From Methylomarinovum tepidoasis (GTDB lineage Bacteria > Pseudomonadota > Gammaproteobacteria > Methylococcales > Methylothermaceae): a stretch of DNA of 64,000 nucleotides. Under the pieces are notes generated by a model. It worked only from the letters and a program-made list of their open reading frames with translations. It did not search any database and was not told the origin of the DNA. The DNA is taken from contig NZ_AP024718.1 of NCBI RefSeq assembly GCF_030294985.1, forward strand, positions 1,813,001 through 1,877,000. The letters are read 5' to 3'. Below, one piece after another: positions 42,466 to 50,679 of the stretch (the first letter of the stretch is position 1; every line of letters begins with the position of its first letter). The position numbers were made by a program, and so were the translations under genes.

Positions 42466-42654
42466 TCACGAAAGCTCCAGTTCCGCGATCCGGCGTACCC
42501 CGGGGATCTCACCGCTGCTTAAATCGCGGTAAAGATCCTTCAGATTGTCCTGGAGTTCCTCCAGGGTTTGCCCCTGGGTCCAGTAATCGGGAAATTCTTC
42601 CAGGTAGCCCAGCCAGTGATTCTTTTCCTGCCAATAGACGTATTTCAGTTTCAT
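42466..42654 (-). CDS. Solitary HicB-like antitoxin
   Basis: 62 residues with the HicB partial RNase H fold: [20 protein letters not shown], then [21 protein letters not shown]. No HicA toxin gene is seen on either side. Its ATG overlaps the proS stop (ATGA), suggesting translation coupled to prolyl-tRNA synthetase. No separate DNA-binding domain is visible. It may be an orphan regulator or a relic of a pair. Confidence 0.75.
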   Translation of the reverse strand: MKLKYVYWQEKNHWLGYLEEFPDYWTQGQTLEELQDNLKDLYRDLSSGEIPGVRRIAELELS

Positions 42655-44360
42655 CGCGCCAACATTTCCCGCAGCATTGTCACGATCTCCCCCCGCGCCA
42701 CCGTGCGCGCCTCGCCGTCCTTGCGGCCCTTGTATTCCACCTCGCCGGCATCGAGCAGGCGGTCGGAGAGCACCACCCGGTGGGGGATGCCGATCAGTTC
42801 CATGTCGGCGAACATGACCCCGGGGCGGGCGGGGCGGTCGTCGAACAGAACGTCGATGCCGGCTTGGCGCAGTTCCTGGTAGAGCGTTTCCGCCGCCTCG
42901 CGCAGGCGCTGGGACTTGTGCATGTTGACCGGCACCAGGGCCACCTGGAACGGGGCCAGCGCCTGTGGCCAAACGATGCCGCGCGCGTCGTGGTGCTGCT
43001 CGATGGCGGCGGCCACCACGCGGCTGATGCCGATGCCGTAGCAGCCCATGATGAGGTATTCCTCGCGGCCGTTCTCGTCGAGGATGGTGGCGTTAAGGGC
43101 CTCGGAATACTTGGTGCCGAGCTGGAAGATGTGGCCCACCTCGATGCCGCGGCGGATCACCAGGGTGCCCTTACCGTCGGGGCTGGGATCGCCTTCCTGG
43201 ACGTTGCGGATATCGGCCACTTCCGGCAGGGGCAGGTCGCGTTCCCAGTTGACGCCGGTGTAGTGTTTGCCGTCCTGGTTGGCGCCGCAGACGAAATCGG
43301 CCAGCACGGCGGCGCTGCGGTCGCACACCATCGGAAGCTCCAGCCCCACCGGTCCCAGGGAGCCGGGACCGCAGCCGACCGCGGCGCGGATCTCTGCCTC
43401 ACTGGCGAATTCCAGCGGCGCTTTCACCTGCGGCAATTTTTCCGCCTTGTGGGGGTTGAGCGCGTGATCGCCACGCAGCAGCAGCGCCACCAGGTGCCCA
43501 GCCTCGCCTTTCACCACCAGGGTTTTGAGAATTTGCTGCGGCGGCACCTTGAGGAAGTGGCTGACTTCCTCGATGCTGTGCTGACCCGGGGTGTCCACCA
43601 GCGCCAGGGGCTGGCTCGGCTCGGGGCGGGTTTCGGTGGGGGCGACCGCCTCGGCCAGCTCCACGTTGGCGGCATAGTCGCTCTCGGTGGAAAAGGCGAT
43701 GGCGTCCTCGCCGGCCTCGGCCAGAACGTGGAATTCGTGGGAAAGATTGCCGCCGATGGCGCCGGTGTCGGCGAGCACGGCGCGGAAATCCAGCCCCAGG
43801 CGGGAGAAGATGTTGCTGTAAGCCCGGTACATGGCCTCGTAGGTCCGCTGCAACGAGTCCATGTCGCGGTGGAAGGAGTAGGCGTCCTTCATGATGAACT
43901 CGCGGGCGCGCATGACCCCGAAGCGGGGGCGGATCTCGTCGCGGAACTTGGTCTGGATCTGGTAGAAGTTGACCGGCACCTGCTTGTAGCTCTTGATCTC
44001 GGTGCGTACCAGGTCGGTGATGACCTCCTCGTGGGTGGGACCGAGGCAGAATTCGCGTTCGTGGCGGTCCTTGAGGCGGATCAACTCCGGGCCGAACTGG
44101 TCCCAGCGCCCCGACTCGCGCCACAGCTCCGCCGGCTGCAGGGCAGGCATCAACAGCTCCAGCGCCCCGGCGCGGTCCATTTCCTCGCGCACCACCTGTT
44201 CCACCTTGCGCAGCACTCTAAGTCCCAGCGGCAGCCAGGTGTAAAGCCCGGCGGCCAGTTTGCGGATGAGCCCGGCGCGCAGCATCAGCTGGTGGCTGAC
44301 GATTTCGGCATCCGCCGGGGTTTCGCGAAGGGTGTGAAGCGGAAACTGACTGGTGCGCAT
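42651..44360 (-). CDS. proS: Prolyl-tRNA synthetase
   Basis: 569 residues, bacterial-type class II synthetase (E. coli 572). Motif 1 is near residues 60-80 ([18 protein letters not shown]), motif 2 is [21 protein letters not shown], and motif 3 lies in [17 protein letters not shown]. The editing INS domain sits between motifs 2 and 3 ([18 protein letters not shown] onward). Start [15 protein letters not shown] is chosen over longer frames that run into the tup permease gene. Confidence 0.97.
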   Translation of the reverse strand: MRTSQFPLHTLRETPADAEIVSHQLMLRAGLIRKLAAGLYTWLPLGLRVLRKVEQVVREEMDRAGALELLMPALQPAELWRESGRWDQFGPELIRLKDRHEREFCLGPTHEEVITDLVRTEIKSYKQVPVNFYQIQTKFRDEIRPRFGVMRAREFIMKDAYSFHRDMDSLQRTYEAMYRAYSNIFSRLGLDFRAVLADTGAIGGNLSHEFHVLAEAGEDAIAFSTESDYAANVELAEAVAPTETRPEPSQPLALVDTPGQHSIEEVSHFLKVPPQQILKTLVVKGEAGHLVALLLRGDHALNPHKAEKLPQVKAPLEFASEAEIRAAVGCGPGSLGPVGLELPMVCDRSAAVLADFVCGANQDGKHYTGVNWERDLPLPEVADIRNVQEGDPSPDGKGTLVIRRGIEVGHIFQLGTKYSEALNATILDENGREEYLIMGCYGIGISRVVAAAIEQHHDARGIVWPQALAPFQVALVPVNMHKSQRLREAAETLYQELRQAGIDVLFDDRPARPGVMFADMELIGIPHRVVLSDRLLDAGEVEYKGRKDGEARTVARGEIVTMLREMLAR

Positions 44361-44403
44361 GGTTGTCTTCCCTGGATTGAACGAAACCGTTATTGTAACG
44401 CGA

Positions 44404-45093
44404 ATGGATTTTTTTGAAGCCTCCCTGCACGCCGCTTGGAAGCTGGTGCTCAGCGGCGACCCGCAGCTGTGGCGCATCGTCTCCACTTCTCTGAGGATTT
44501 CCTTGACGGCGGTGGCCGTATCCGCCCTGATCGCCGTGCCCTTGGGGGTGCTGATCGGCATGCGGGCGTTTCCAGGGCGGCGCTGGCTGCGCCAGCTACT
44601 CGCTTCCCTGACGGCGCTGCCCACCGTGGTGGTGGGGCTGCTGCTTTACGCTCTGCTGAGCCGACGGGGGCCGCTGGGGGACTGGGGGCTGCTCTACACT
44701 CCGGCGGCGGTCGTCATCGGCGAGGCGGTGCTGATCCTGCCGCTGCTGCTCCACTGGATCAGCACCTTGGTGTCGGGCGCCGACCCCCGCCTGCTGCCCA
44801 CCCTGGAGGCGCTGGGGGCGGGAGGGTTTCACAAGCTCTGGTATCTGGCCTCCGAATTGCGCGCCGGCATCGCCGCCGCCCTGGTGACCGCCTTCGGCCG
44901 CGCTATCGCCGAGGTGGGGGTGGCGATGATGCTGGGGGGCAACATCGCCGGTTTCACCCGCACCATGACCACCGCCATCGCTCTGGAAACCGGCAGGGGT
45001 GAGTTCGAGCTGGCCCTGGCGCTGGGCATGATCCTGCTGGCAGTCGCCTTCACCGTCAACGCTCTGCTGGCTTGGTTGCAGGCGGGGGACTGA
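44404..45093 (+). CDS. Tungstate/molybdate-type ABC permease (TupB-like)
   Basis: 229 residues, about five helices. The permease EAA-like loop is [41 protein letters not shown] is highly typical of TupB/ModB-type permeases for oxyanions. [20 protein letters not shown] is the chosen start; a longer frame begins inside the proS 5' end. The ATPase follows after one base. The periplasmic binding protein expected before the permease is missing. Confidence 0.87.
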   Translation: MDFFEASLHAAWKLVLSGDPQLWRIVSTSLRISLTAVAVSALIAVPLGVLIGMRAFPGRRWLRQLLASLTALPTVVVGLLLYALLSRRGPLGDWGLLYTPAAVVIGEAVLILPLLLHWISTLVSGADPRLLPTLEALGAGGFHKLWYLASELRAGIAAALVTAFGRAIAEVGVAMMLGGNIAGFTRTMTTAIALETGRGEFELALALGMILLAVAFTVNALLAWLQAGD

Positions 45094-45094
45094 G

Positions 45095-46078
45095 ATGCCG
45101 TACCGGCTGGAGGCGGTCCGCCACGGTTATGGGGAGCGCACGGTATTGGAGATCGACCGGCTGGAGATCGCCTCCGGCGTCACCGCGCTGGTGGGGGAGA
45201 ACGGGGCCGGCAAGAGTACCCTGCTGCGTCTGCTGGCCGCTATCGAGACGCCGCGGCGGGGGCGGGTGCTGTTTCAGGGCAAGCCGTTGATCTGCGTCGA
45301 CCGGCGCCGGATCGGTTGGGTGATGCAGCAGCCCTATCTGCTGCGGGGCTCGGCCCTGGACAACGTCATGCTGGGATTGCGTTTTAGGCGCGGCGGCGAC
45401 CGCCGCCGCCGGGCGCTGGCCGCCTTGGAGACGGTGGGTTTCCGCGCCGATCCGGCGCGTCCGGCAACTATGCTTTCCGGCGGGCAGCGTCAGCAGGTCG
45501 CTCTGGCGCGTTGTCTGGTGCTGGAGCCGGAGGTGCTGCTGCTCGACGAACCTTTTAGTCATCTGGATGCTGCCACCCAGTGTTGGCTGGAGGGATGGCT
45601 TCCGGCCTGGGCGGTAGGGGGGCGGGCGGCGGTATTCAGCGATCATGCGCCCGACCGTTGCCGGATCCTGGCCCGGCGGGTGATCGCCCTGTCCCAGGGA
45701 CGTTTGGTGCCGGCGCCTTTCGCCAACGTGTTTCGTGGCCGTTGCGAGGGAAACCGTTTTCTCACAAAAAGACTGACCCTGTGGCTGCCGGAACCGGTCA
45801 CGGCGACTCATGTGGGCGTCGATCCCCGTGACATCGTCTTGTCCTTGCAGCCTTTGGAATCGAGCATGCGCAACCGTTTCCGGGGACGGGTCGTGGCGCT
45901 GGCGGAAGCAGGCGGCGAGGTGCGGGTGACGGTGGCGGTGTCGGGAGAGCGTTTCGAGGCTGTGGTGACCTTGGCCTCGTGCCGCGAGATGGGGCTGACG
46001 CCGGGTCAGCCCGTGTGGGTCAATTTCAAGGCTACGGCGCTACACGTTTATGGTGGCCCGTCAAATTTTTCCCAGTAA
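45095..46078 (+). CDS. Tungstate/molybdate-type ABC ATPase with TOBE domain (TupC-like)
   Basis: 327 residues. Walker A is GENGAGKSTLLR, the signature is LSGGQRQQVALARC, and Walker B is VLLLDEPFSHLDA. The C-terminal ~85 residues (MRNRFRGRVVALAEAGGEV onward) form a TOBE oxyanion-sensing domain as in ModC. Between them lies a linker with HVGVDPRDIVLS. Works with the upstream permease. Tungstate would serve W-formate dehydrogenase; substrate assignment is inferred from family only. Confidence 0.88.
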   Translation: MPYRLEAVRHGYGERTVLEIDRLEIASGVTALVGENGAGKSTLLRLLAAIETPRRGRVLFQGKPLICVDRRRIGWVMQQPYLLRGSALDNVMLGLRFRRGGDRRRRALAALETVGFRADPARPATMLSGGQRQQVALARCLVLEPEVLLLDEPFSHLDAATQCWLEGWLPAWAVGGRAAVFSDHAPDRCRILARRVIALSQGRLVPAPFANVFRGRCEGNRFLTKRLTLWLPEPVTATHVGVDPRDIVLSLQPLESSMRNRFRGRVVALAEAGGEVRVTVAVSGERFEAVVTLASCREMGLTPGQPVWVNFKATALHVYGGPSNFSQ

Positions 46079-46192
46079 GCTGTTGAGCAGCGCTGTCGCC
46101 GCCTTGGGAATTTCGTGGAGGATCCCCGGGAACAGGGCCGCGAACGCCAGCATGAACAGGCCGTGGAAGAAGTTGGACCACTGGGTGCGGGT
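46064..46192 (-). pseudogene. Remnant of a SulP-family anion transporter
   Basis: A minus-strand segment of about 43 codons reads TRTQWSNFFHGLFMLAF and then ALFPGILHEIPKAATALL, which resembles the conserved helix region of SulP bicarbonate/sulfate transporters (FFHGLFLL followed by IPLAALAA). It has no start of its own and no upstream or downstream SulP sequence, and ends against the tupC stop. Best read as a gene fragment left by deletion. Confidence 0.55.
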
Positions 46193-46231
46193 ACTAAACC
46201 GGATGTTAATGACACGATTTCCCTCCGCGTG

Positions 46232-46259
46232 ACTGGAATCGGTCACGATCCGGTCACGT
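46232..46259 (+). repeat. GGTCACG repeat, copy 1
   Basis: ACTGGAATCGGTCACGATCC followed by GGTCACGT. It matches copy 2 at 47261-47286 except for a 2-base insertion and two substitutions, and contains GGTCACG twice. It overlaps the 3' end of the ADP-ribosylglycohydrolase gene. Confidence 0.75.
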
Positions 46260-47057
46260 GGAAGTTTGCCAGGGGCAGGCGGTGCCGGCACGTTCATACA
46301 GCGCCTCCATGATCTCCTGCATGTCCTGGGGCAGGCGTTTTCGGACTTCTTCGGCGATCACCCGGGGGACGCCGAAACGGGCTTCGGCGATGCCGCCGGT
46401 GATGGCCCCGAGAGTGTCGGCGTCGCCGCCCAGGGAGACTGCATTGCGGACGGCATCCTCGAAATCGCTCGCTTCCAAGGCGCAGGTGATGGCTTCGGGG
46501 ACGGTGCCCTGGCAGGTTTCGTCGAAACCATAGCCTGGGCGAATCTGTGCCACGCTGCGGCTCAGGTCGTAGCCGTAACCCACTTCAATCAGGCACCGGA
46601 TCTCTTCACAGGTGAGAGTGGATTTGCCTTTGCGGCAGAGCAGGATGGCGGTGACGGTGGCGGCGGCTCCCTTGAGCCCTTCGGGATGGTCGTGGGTGAT
46701 ACGGGTGAAGCGGTCGGAGAGGGCGTGGGCCCGGTCCAGGGAACCGGCCACCAGTCCCACCGGGGAGATGCGCATGGCCGCGCCGTTGCCGAAGCTGCCA
46801 TACGGTTCGGTCCGGTCGGAGAACAGCCAATAGGCGAACGTGCCGCCCCAGCCGCAATCGGGATAACGGTGGCCCCAGTCCTTGAAGGCCGCGACCGGGT
46901 CGCGGTCATGGAGCAGGCTGTCGGCGACCGCTACGGTCAGCACGGTATCGTCGGTGAAATGGGCCCGTGGATGGAACAGGGGCTGAAAATCCTTTGTTTT
47001 GGCCGGATCGAACTCGTACACCGAACCGATGATGTCTCCTGCGATGGCACCGATCAT
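46254..47057 (-). CDS. ADP-ribosylglycohydrolase family protein
   Basis: 267 residues of the DraG/ARH fold: MIGAIAGDIIGSVYE at the N-terminus, metal-binding FTDDTVLTVA (Thr35-Thr38), GSFGNGAAMRISPVGL, and the C-terminal second metal motif SLGGDADTLGAITGG. These enzymes remove ADP-ribose from proteins or nucleic acids, or act on ADP-ribosylated small molecules. No partner ADP-ribosyltransferase is present nearby. Its 3' end overlaps repeat copy 1, and copy 2 lies about 200 bases beyond its start. Confidence 0.92.
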   Translation of the reverse strand: MIGAIAGDIIGSVYEFDPAKTKDFQPLFHPRAHFTDDTVLTVAVADSLLHDRDPVAAFKDWGHRYPDCGWGGTFAYWLFSDRTEPYGSFGNGAAMRISPVGLVAGSLDRAHALSDRFTRITHDHPEGLKGAAATVTAILLCRKGKSTLTCEEIRCLIEVGYGYDLSRSVAQIRPGYGFDETCQGTVPEAITCALEASDFEDAVRNAVSLGGDADTLGAITGGIAEARFGVPRVIAEEVRKRLPQDMQEIMEALYERAGTACPWQTST

Positions 47058-47260
47058 GGCTCACCTCGCATGTCGTCTAAAAGCAAAAGGAGACTGATGC
47101 TGCCTTGGTGCCAGCGAGGAGGCCAGGCTGGACATGGGCGCTTCTTATTTTGTTACACCACGAGCAAATGTGTGTCCAGTTTATTTAGGAGGCAACTCAG
47201 ATGGGGTTAACGCCCATTAAGCCCGTCGCAGATCATGTGGCGCTAGAAGGTGGCAGCCAA

Positions 47261-47286
47261 ACTGGAAGGTCACGATTTGGTCACGT
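47261..47286 (+). repeat. GGTCACG repeat, copy 2
   Basis: ACTGGAAGGTCACGATTTGG followed by TCACGT, in the same orientation as copy 1 (46232-46259). The two copies are 1 kb apart and bracket the ADP-ribosylglycohydrolase gene. Confidence 0.75.
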
Positions 47287-47290
47287 AATG

Positions 47291-47317
47291 AAAAAGCCGG
47301 ATCGAAAAGACCCGGCT
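47291..47317 (-). terminator. Intrinsic terminator of the tRNA-His/tRNA-Lys transcript
   Basis: Read on the minus strand, AGCCGG pairs with CCGGCT across an 11-15 base loop and is followed by TTTTT. It lies 13 bases after the tRNA-Lys CCA end. Confidence 0.7.
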
Positions 47318-47329
47318 CAGTCGTTGTAT

Positions 47330-47405
47330 TGGTGGGCCATGTAGGATTCGAACCTACGACCTACGGATTAAGAGTCCGCTGCTCTACCAACTGAGCTAAT
47401 GGCCC
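47330..47405 (-). tRNA. tRNA-Lys (anticodon CTT)
   Basis: 76 bases on the minus strand beginning GGGCCATTAGCTCAGTTGG. The anticodon loop is CTCTTAA, giving anticodon CTT; the T-arm reads GGTTCGAATCC; the acceptor stem GGGCCAT/ATGGCCC is perfect; CCA is encoded. It lies 4 bases downstream of tRNA-His, probably on the same transcript. Confidence 0.96.
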
Positions 47406-47409
47406 GAAC

Positions 47410-47486
47410 TGGGGTGGGTGACCGGACTCGAACCGGCGACCACTGGAATCACAATCCAGGGCTCTACCAACTGAGCTACACCCACC
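47410..47486 (-). tRNA. tRNA-His (anticodon GTG)
   Basis: 77 bases on the minus strand including the extra G(-1) opposite C73 that marks tRNA-His. The anticodon loop is TTGTGAT, giving GTG. The acceptor stem is GTGGGTG/CACCCAC, and CCA is encoded. First gene of the His-Lys tRNA pair. Confidence 0.96.
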
Positions 47487-47578
47487 GTTTGAGAACAGGA
47501 ATTATAGCGGAATTTACTTCAGATGCCAATGTGCCGTGGTGGCAGCCATTGCCGAGGATGATCAGGTGACCAGGTCAG

Positions 47579-48253
47579 CTACGTGCTGGTGGCGTTCTGG
47601 TTATGGATCGGGATTGCCGGTTCGGTTTCGGTGGATCGTTTGAGCCGTTCCCAGGTATTGACGATGGTGCAGAACAGTTCGGCGGTCTTCTCGGCATCGT
47701 AGCGGGCCGAGTGGGCCTCGCGGTTGTCCCATTCGATGCCGGCGGCCTTGGCCGCCCTGGCCAGGACGGTCTGGCCGTAGACCAGGCCGCCCAGGGTGGC
47801 GGTGTCGAACGTGCTGAAGGGGTGGAACGGATTGCGCTTGAGACCGGTGCGCTGGGCGGCGGCCTTGACGAAAGCCAGGTCGAACGAGGGGTTGTGTCCT
47901 ACCAGGATGGCGCGGGTGCAACCCTGCTGTTTCACCGCCGCCCGTACCGGGTGGAAGATTTTCAGCAGCGCGTTCTTCTCGTCGAGGGCGATGCGCAGGG
48001 GATGATGGGGATCGATGCCGGTGAATTCCAGTGCCGCAGGATCAAGCTCGGCGCCGGGAAAGGGCTGGACGTGGGCGCTGTGGATCTCGGCGATGCGGAG
48101 AAACCCTTGCGCGTCCATCTCCGGGATCACCGCGGCGATCTCCAGCAGAGCGTGCTTTTCGGGATCGAAACCGGCGGTTTCGACATCGACGATGACCGGC
48201 AGATAACCGCGGAAGCGGTATGCCATTGGCGGTTTTTCCTGGGACATGGACAT
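47579..48253 (-). CDS. rnt: Ribonuclease T
   Basis: 224-residue DEDDh 3'-5' exonuclease that trims tRNA and other stable RNA 3' ends. Exo I is [20 protein letters not shown] (Asp, Glu), Exo II is [11 protein letters not shown], and Exo III is [15 protein letters not shown] with the catalytic His and Asp. It matches the E. coli protein in length and spacing. Located next to tRNA genes, whose ends it is expected to mature. Confidence 0.94.
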   Translation of the reverse strand: MSMSQEKPPMAYRFRGYLPVIVDVETAGFDPEKHALLEIAAVIPEMDAQGFLRIAEIHSAHVQPFPGAELDPAALEFTGIDPHHPLRIALDEKNALLKIFHPVRAAVKQQGCTRAILVGHNPSFDLAFVKAAAQRTGLKRNPFHPFSTFDTATLGGLVYGQTVLARAAKAAGIEWDNREAHSARYDAEKTAELFCTIVNTWERLKRSTETEPAIPIHNQNATST

Positions 48254-48359
48254 GGGATGGAGTCGAAAAGGACAATCAGTATAGCCTGAACTCGAAGCGC
48301 CAGGCCGAATATGCTATTTTTAGCGGTACGCTCGATTGTCACATCGTGGTAACAAAAAC

Positions 48360-49121
48360 ATGGAAAACAAGACGATAGCGACGACCTGGAAACGGGCCGG
48401 CGGCATGGCGCTGGTGTTGCTGGGCCTGCTTGGGGGCTGCGCCACCACCGATCCCCGCGATCCCCTGGAGCCGGTCAACCGCAAGGTCCAGGCCTTCAAC
48501 GATACCCTCGACGATTATCTGATGAAGCCGCTGGCCAAAGGTTATCAGTGGGTGACGCCGGATTTCGTCGATCAGGGGGTGAGCAACTTCTTCAGCAACG
48601 TCAAGGACATCGCTGTGACCGCCAACGATCTGTTGCAGTTCAAGGTCAAGCAGAGCGGTCAGGACGCCGCCCGGTTTCTGGTCAACACCACGGTCGGTGT
48701 CGCCGGCCTGATCGATGTTGCCTCCGAGATCGGCCTGGAAAAGCATGACGAGGACTTCGGCCAGACTCTGGGGGTGTGGGGGCTTCCGCCCGGTCCCTAT
48801 CTGGTGCTGCCGTTTCTGGGGCCGACGACCCCGCGTGATGGCGTCGGCAGCGTCGCCGATGGCTTCCTGAATCCGATCGCCTACACCATCTTCCCGGTCA
48901 AGGTGGGGCTGTTCGGTCTGCGGACGGTCGATTACCGAGCCGACAATCTCAGCGCCACCGAGATTCTCGATCAGGCCGCTCTGGATCGCTATGCTTTTAT
49001 CCGCAACGCCTATCTGCAACGGCGCGAATACCTGATCCACGACGGCGAGGTGCCGCTGGACGAGGAATTCGAGGAACTGGAAGAGGAACTGGACGAGAGC
49101 AGCGGCGAAAGCGAGATCTGA
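48360..49121 (+). CDS. mlaA: MlaA-type outer-membrane lipoprotein (VacJ)
   Basis: 253 residues. A signal peptide ends in lipobox LLGGC (Cys27). The MlaA domain follows: DPRDPLEPVNRKVQAFNDTL, FFSNVKDIAVTANDLLQFK, DFGQTLGVWGLPPGPYLVLP and LGPTTPRDGVG. It removes mislocalised phospholipids from the outer leaflet for the Mla pathway. The tail (about 225-253) is very acidic. The other mla genes are not in the window. An upstream TTG in-frame start is possible; the ATG is preferred. Confidence 0.95.
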   Translation: MENKTIATTWKRAGGMALVLLGLLGGCATTDPRDPLEPVNRKVQAFNDTLDDYLMKPLAKGYQWVTPDFVDQGVSNFFSNVKDIAVTANDLLQFKVKQSGQDAARFLVNTTVGVAGLIDVASEIGLEKHDEDFGQTLGVWGLPPGPYLVLPFLGPTTPRDGVGSVADGFLNPIAYTIFPVKVGLFGLRTVDYRADNLSATEILDQAALDRYAFIRNAYLQRREYLIHDGEVPLDEEFEELEEELDESSGESEI

Positions 49122-49137
49122 GCCAGGTATTGCTTCT

Positions 49138-49191
49138 AAAATCGCGGCCCGGCAATCGCGGCCCGGCGTCCTGTGGCGCCGGGCCGCGATT
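49138..49191. terminator. Bidirectional terminator with duplicated left arm
   Basis: ATCGCGGCCCGGCG (49155-49168) pairs perfectly with 49177-49190, followed by T5 on the plus strand. The left arm occurs a second time just upstream (49141-49154, preceded by AAAA), giving an alternative hairpin with a U-tract for the minus strand. It serves both mlaA and the convergent pyrC. Confidence 0.8.
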
Positions 49192-49193
49192 TT

Positions 49194-50225
49194 TCAGGTC
49201 TCGCAACGCCAGTCGATGGTTTCTCCCGCCCGCAGCGGAACCAGGGGGATTTCCCCACCAAGGGTTTGCGGCGCTTTCCAGCTTTCCCGAATCAGACGGA
49301 CCTTTTCTTGGTTTCGGGGCAGGCCGTAGAAGTCGGCGCCGAAACCGCTGGCGAAGTCCTCCAGCCTGTCCAGAGCACAGGCCTGTTCGAAGACCTCGGC
49401 GTACATTTCCAGCGCCAGCGGGGCAGTGAAGCAGCCGGCGCAGCCGCAGGCGCTTTCCTTGGCCGGACGGGGATGGGGGGCGCTGTCGGTGCCGAGGAAG
49501 AACTTGGGCGATCCGGAGGTGGCCGCCGCCAGGAGCGCCTGGCGATGTTTTTCCCGCTTCAGTACCGGCAGGCAGTAATAGTGCGGGTGGATGCCGCCGG
49601 CCAGCAGCGCGTTGCGGTTGTAACGCAGGTGCTGGGGGGTGATGGTGGCGGCCACCTGAGGCGGGCTTTCCTGTACGAAGGCCACGCCCTCGGCGGTGGT
49701 GACGTGCTCCAGCACGATTCTCAGGGCGGGAAAACGCTGCCGCAGCGGCACCAGCTCCCGCTCGATGAAGACCGCCTCGCGGTCGAAGATGTCGATGTCG
49801 GGATCGGTGACCTCGCCGTGGACTTGCAGCACCAGCTCCTGTTCCTCCATCGCCTCCAGTAATGGGTAGACTGCTTCCAGACGCCGCACGCCGGCATCAG
49901 AATGGGTAGTGGCGCCGGCCGGATAGAGCTTGAAGCCGAGCACGCAGGGCTCGGCGGCGGCGCGGGTGATCTCCGCCAGCGGTGTGTTCTCGGTGAGATA
50001 GAGGCTGATATAGGGCGTGAAACCACAGTCGGGGGCCACGGCCTTCAGGATGCGGTTGCGGTAGGCGAGGGCCGCATCGACGGTGGTGACGGGCGGCTTC
50101 AAATTGGGCATGACCAAGGCGCGGCCGAACCGGCGGGCACTGAAGGGAACGACCTGAGCCAGCAAGGTGCCGTCGCGCAGGTGCAGATGCCAGTCGTCCG
50201 GGCGGGTCAGCGTGAGTGTCTGCAT
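49194..50225 (-). CDS. pyrC: Dihydroorotase (PyrC type)
   Basis: 343 residues, class II dihydroorotase of pyrimidine synthesis. Metal ligands are His13 and His15 (DDWHLHLRDG), the carboxylated Lys99 (LGFKLYPAG), His136 (VLQVHGEV), a His in LEHVTT, and the catalytic Asp in FFLGTDSAPHPR. Normal length and complete. Ends 3 bases from the shared terminator. Confidence 0.96.
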   Translation of the reverse strand: MQTLTLTRPDDWHLHLRDGTLLAQVVPFSARRFGRALVMPNLKPPVTTVDAALAYRNRILKAVAPDCGFTPYISLYLTENTPLAEITRAAAEPCVLGFKLYPAGATTHSDAGVRRLEAVYPLLEAMEEQELVLQVHGEVTDPDIDIFDREAVFIERELVPLRQRFPALRIVLEHVTTAEGVAFVQESPPQVAATITPQHLRYNRNALLAGGIHPHYYCLPVLKREKHRQALLAAATSGSPKFFLGTDSAPHPRPAKESACGCAGCFTAPLALEMYAEVFEQACALDRLEDFASGFGADFYGLPRNQEKVRLIRESWKAPQTLGGEIPLVPLRAGETIDWRCET

Positions 50226-50353
50226 GGGTTTCGGTTATAATGTCATATTTTCGCGTGCCGGCATGATGCCGCAAATGCAGGAACTTGAAAAGCCTCTCGG
50301 CCGTCTCCACTAGAGGGGCGGGGAAGTTCAACCGAAATTCGAGGAGGTGACGG

Positions 50354-50629
50354 ATGCCGATTTACGAATACCGCTGTCAGAAGTGCGGCCACGAACTGGA
50401 GGCGCTGCAGAAGGTCAGCGACCCACCGTTGACCGAATGCCCGGAGTGTCACGCTCAGAGCCTTCAGAAACAGGTGTCTGCGGCCGGTTTTCGTCTCAAG
50501 GGCACCGGCTGGTACGAAACCGACTTCAAGGGCAAGGCGGAGAAGAAGCGCAATCTAGCCGACAGCGGCAAATCCTCGGGAGAAAAATCCGCCGGCGATT
50601 CATCCAAGAAGGCGGCAGCGGAAAGCTGA
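50354..50629 (+). CDS. FmdB-family zinc-ribbon protein
   Basis: 91 residues. The N-terminal zinc ribbon [16 protein letters not shown] ... CPECHA holds Cys8, Cys11, Cys29 and Cys32. A flexible Lys/Ser-rich tail (about 56-91) follows. FmdB-like proteins are small putative regulators of unknown function and commonly precede aspS in gammaproteobacteria, as here. A GAGGAGGTGACGG ribosome site precedes the ATG. Confidence 0.92.
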   Translation: MPIYEYRCQKCGHELEALQKVSDPPLTECPECHAQSLQKQVSAAGFRLKGTGWYETDFKGKAEKKRNLADSGKSSGEKSAGDSSKKAAAES

Positions 50630-50679
50630 CCGCCGTTTTTCCATTCAACCCCGATTCATACAGGAAACTGAACACGACC

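Larger units (their letters stand above)
47058..47329. other. 272-base gap between ADP-ribosylglycohydrolase and tRNA-Lys
   Basis: Holds AGGAGG at 47187-47192 eight bases before an ATG at 47201 that opens only a 47-codon frame ending inside tRNA-Lys on the other strand; repeat copy 2; and the minus-strand terminator of the tRNA transcript. The sequence around 47170-47200 is AT-richer than its surroundings and could be a remnant of an insertion. No convincing gene. Confidence 0.5.

Noticed and set aside
47201-47344. 47-codon frame with an AGGAGG ribosome site
   Set aside because: It runs through a repeat, a terminator and the tRNA-Lys gene on the other strand, so it is unlikely to encode a functional protein; kept only as a possible remnant.
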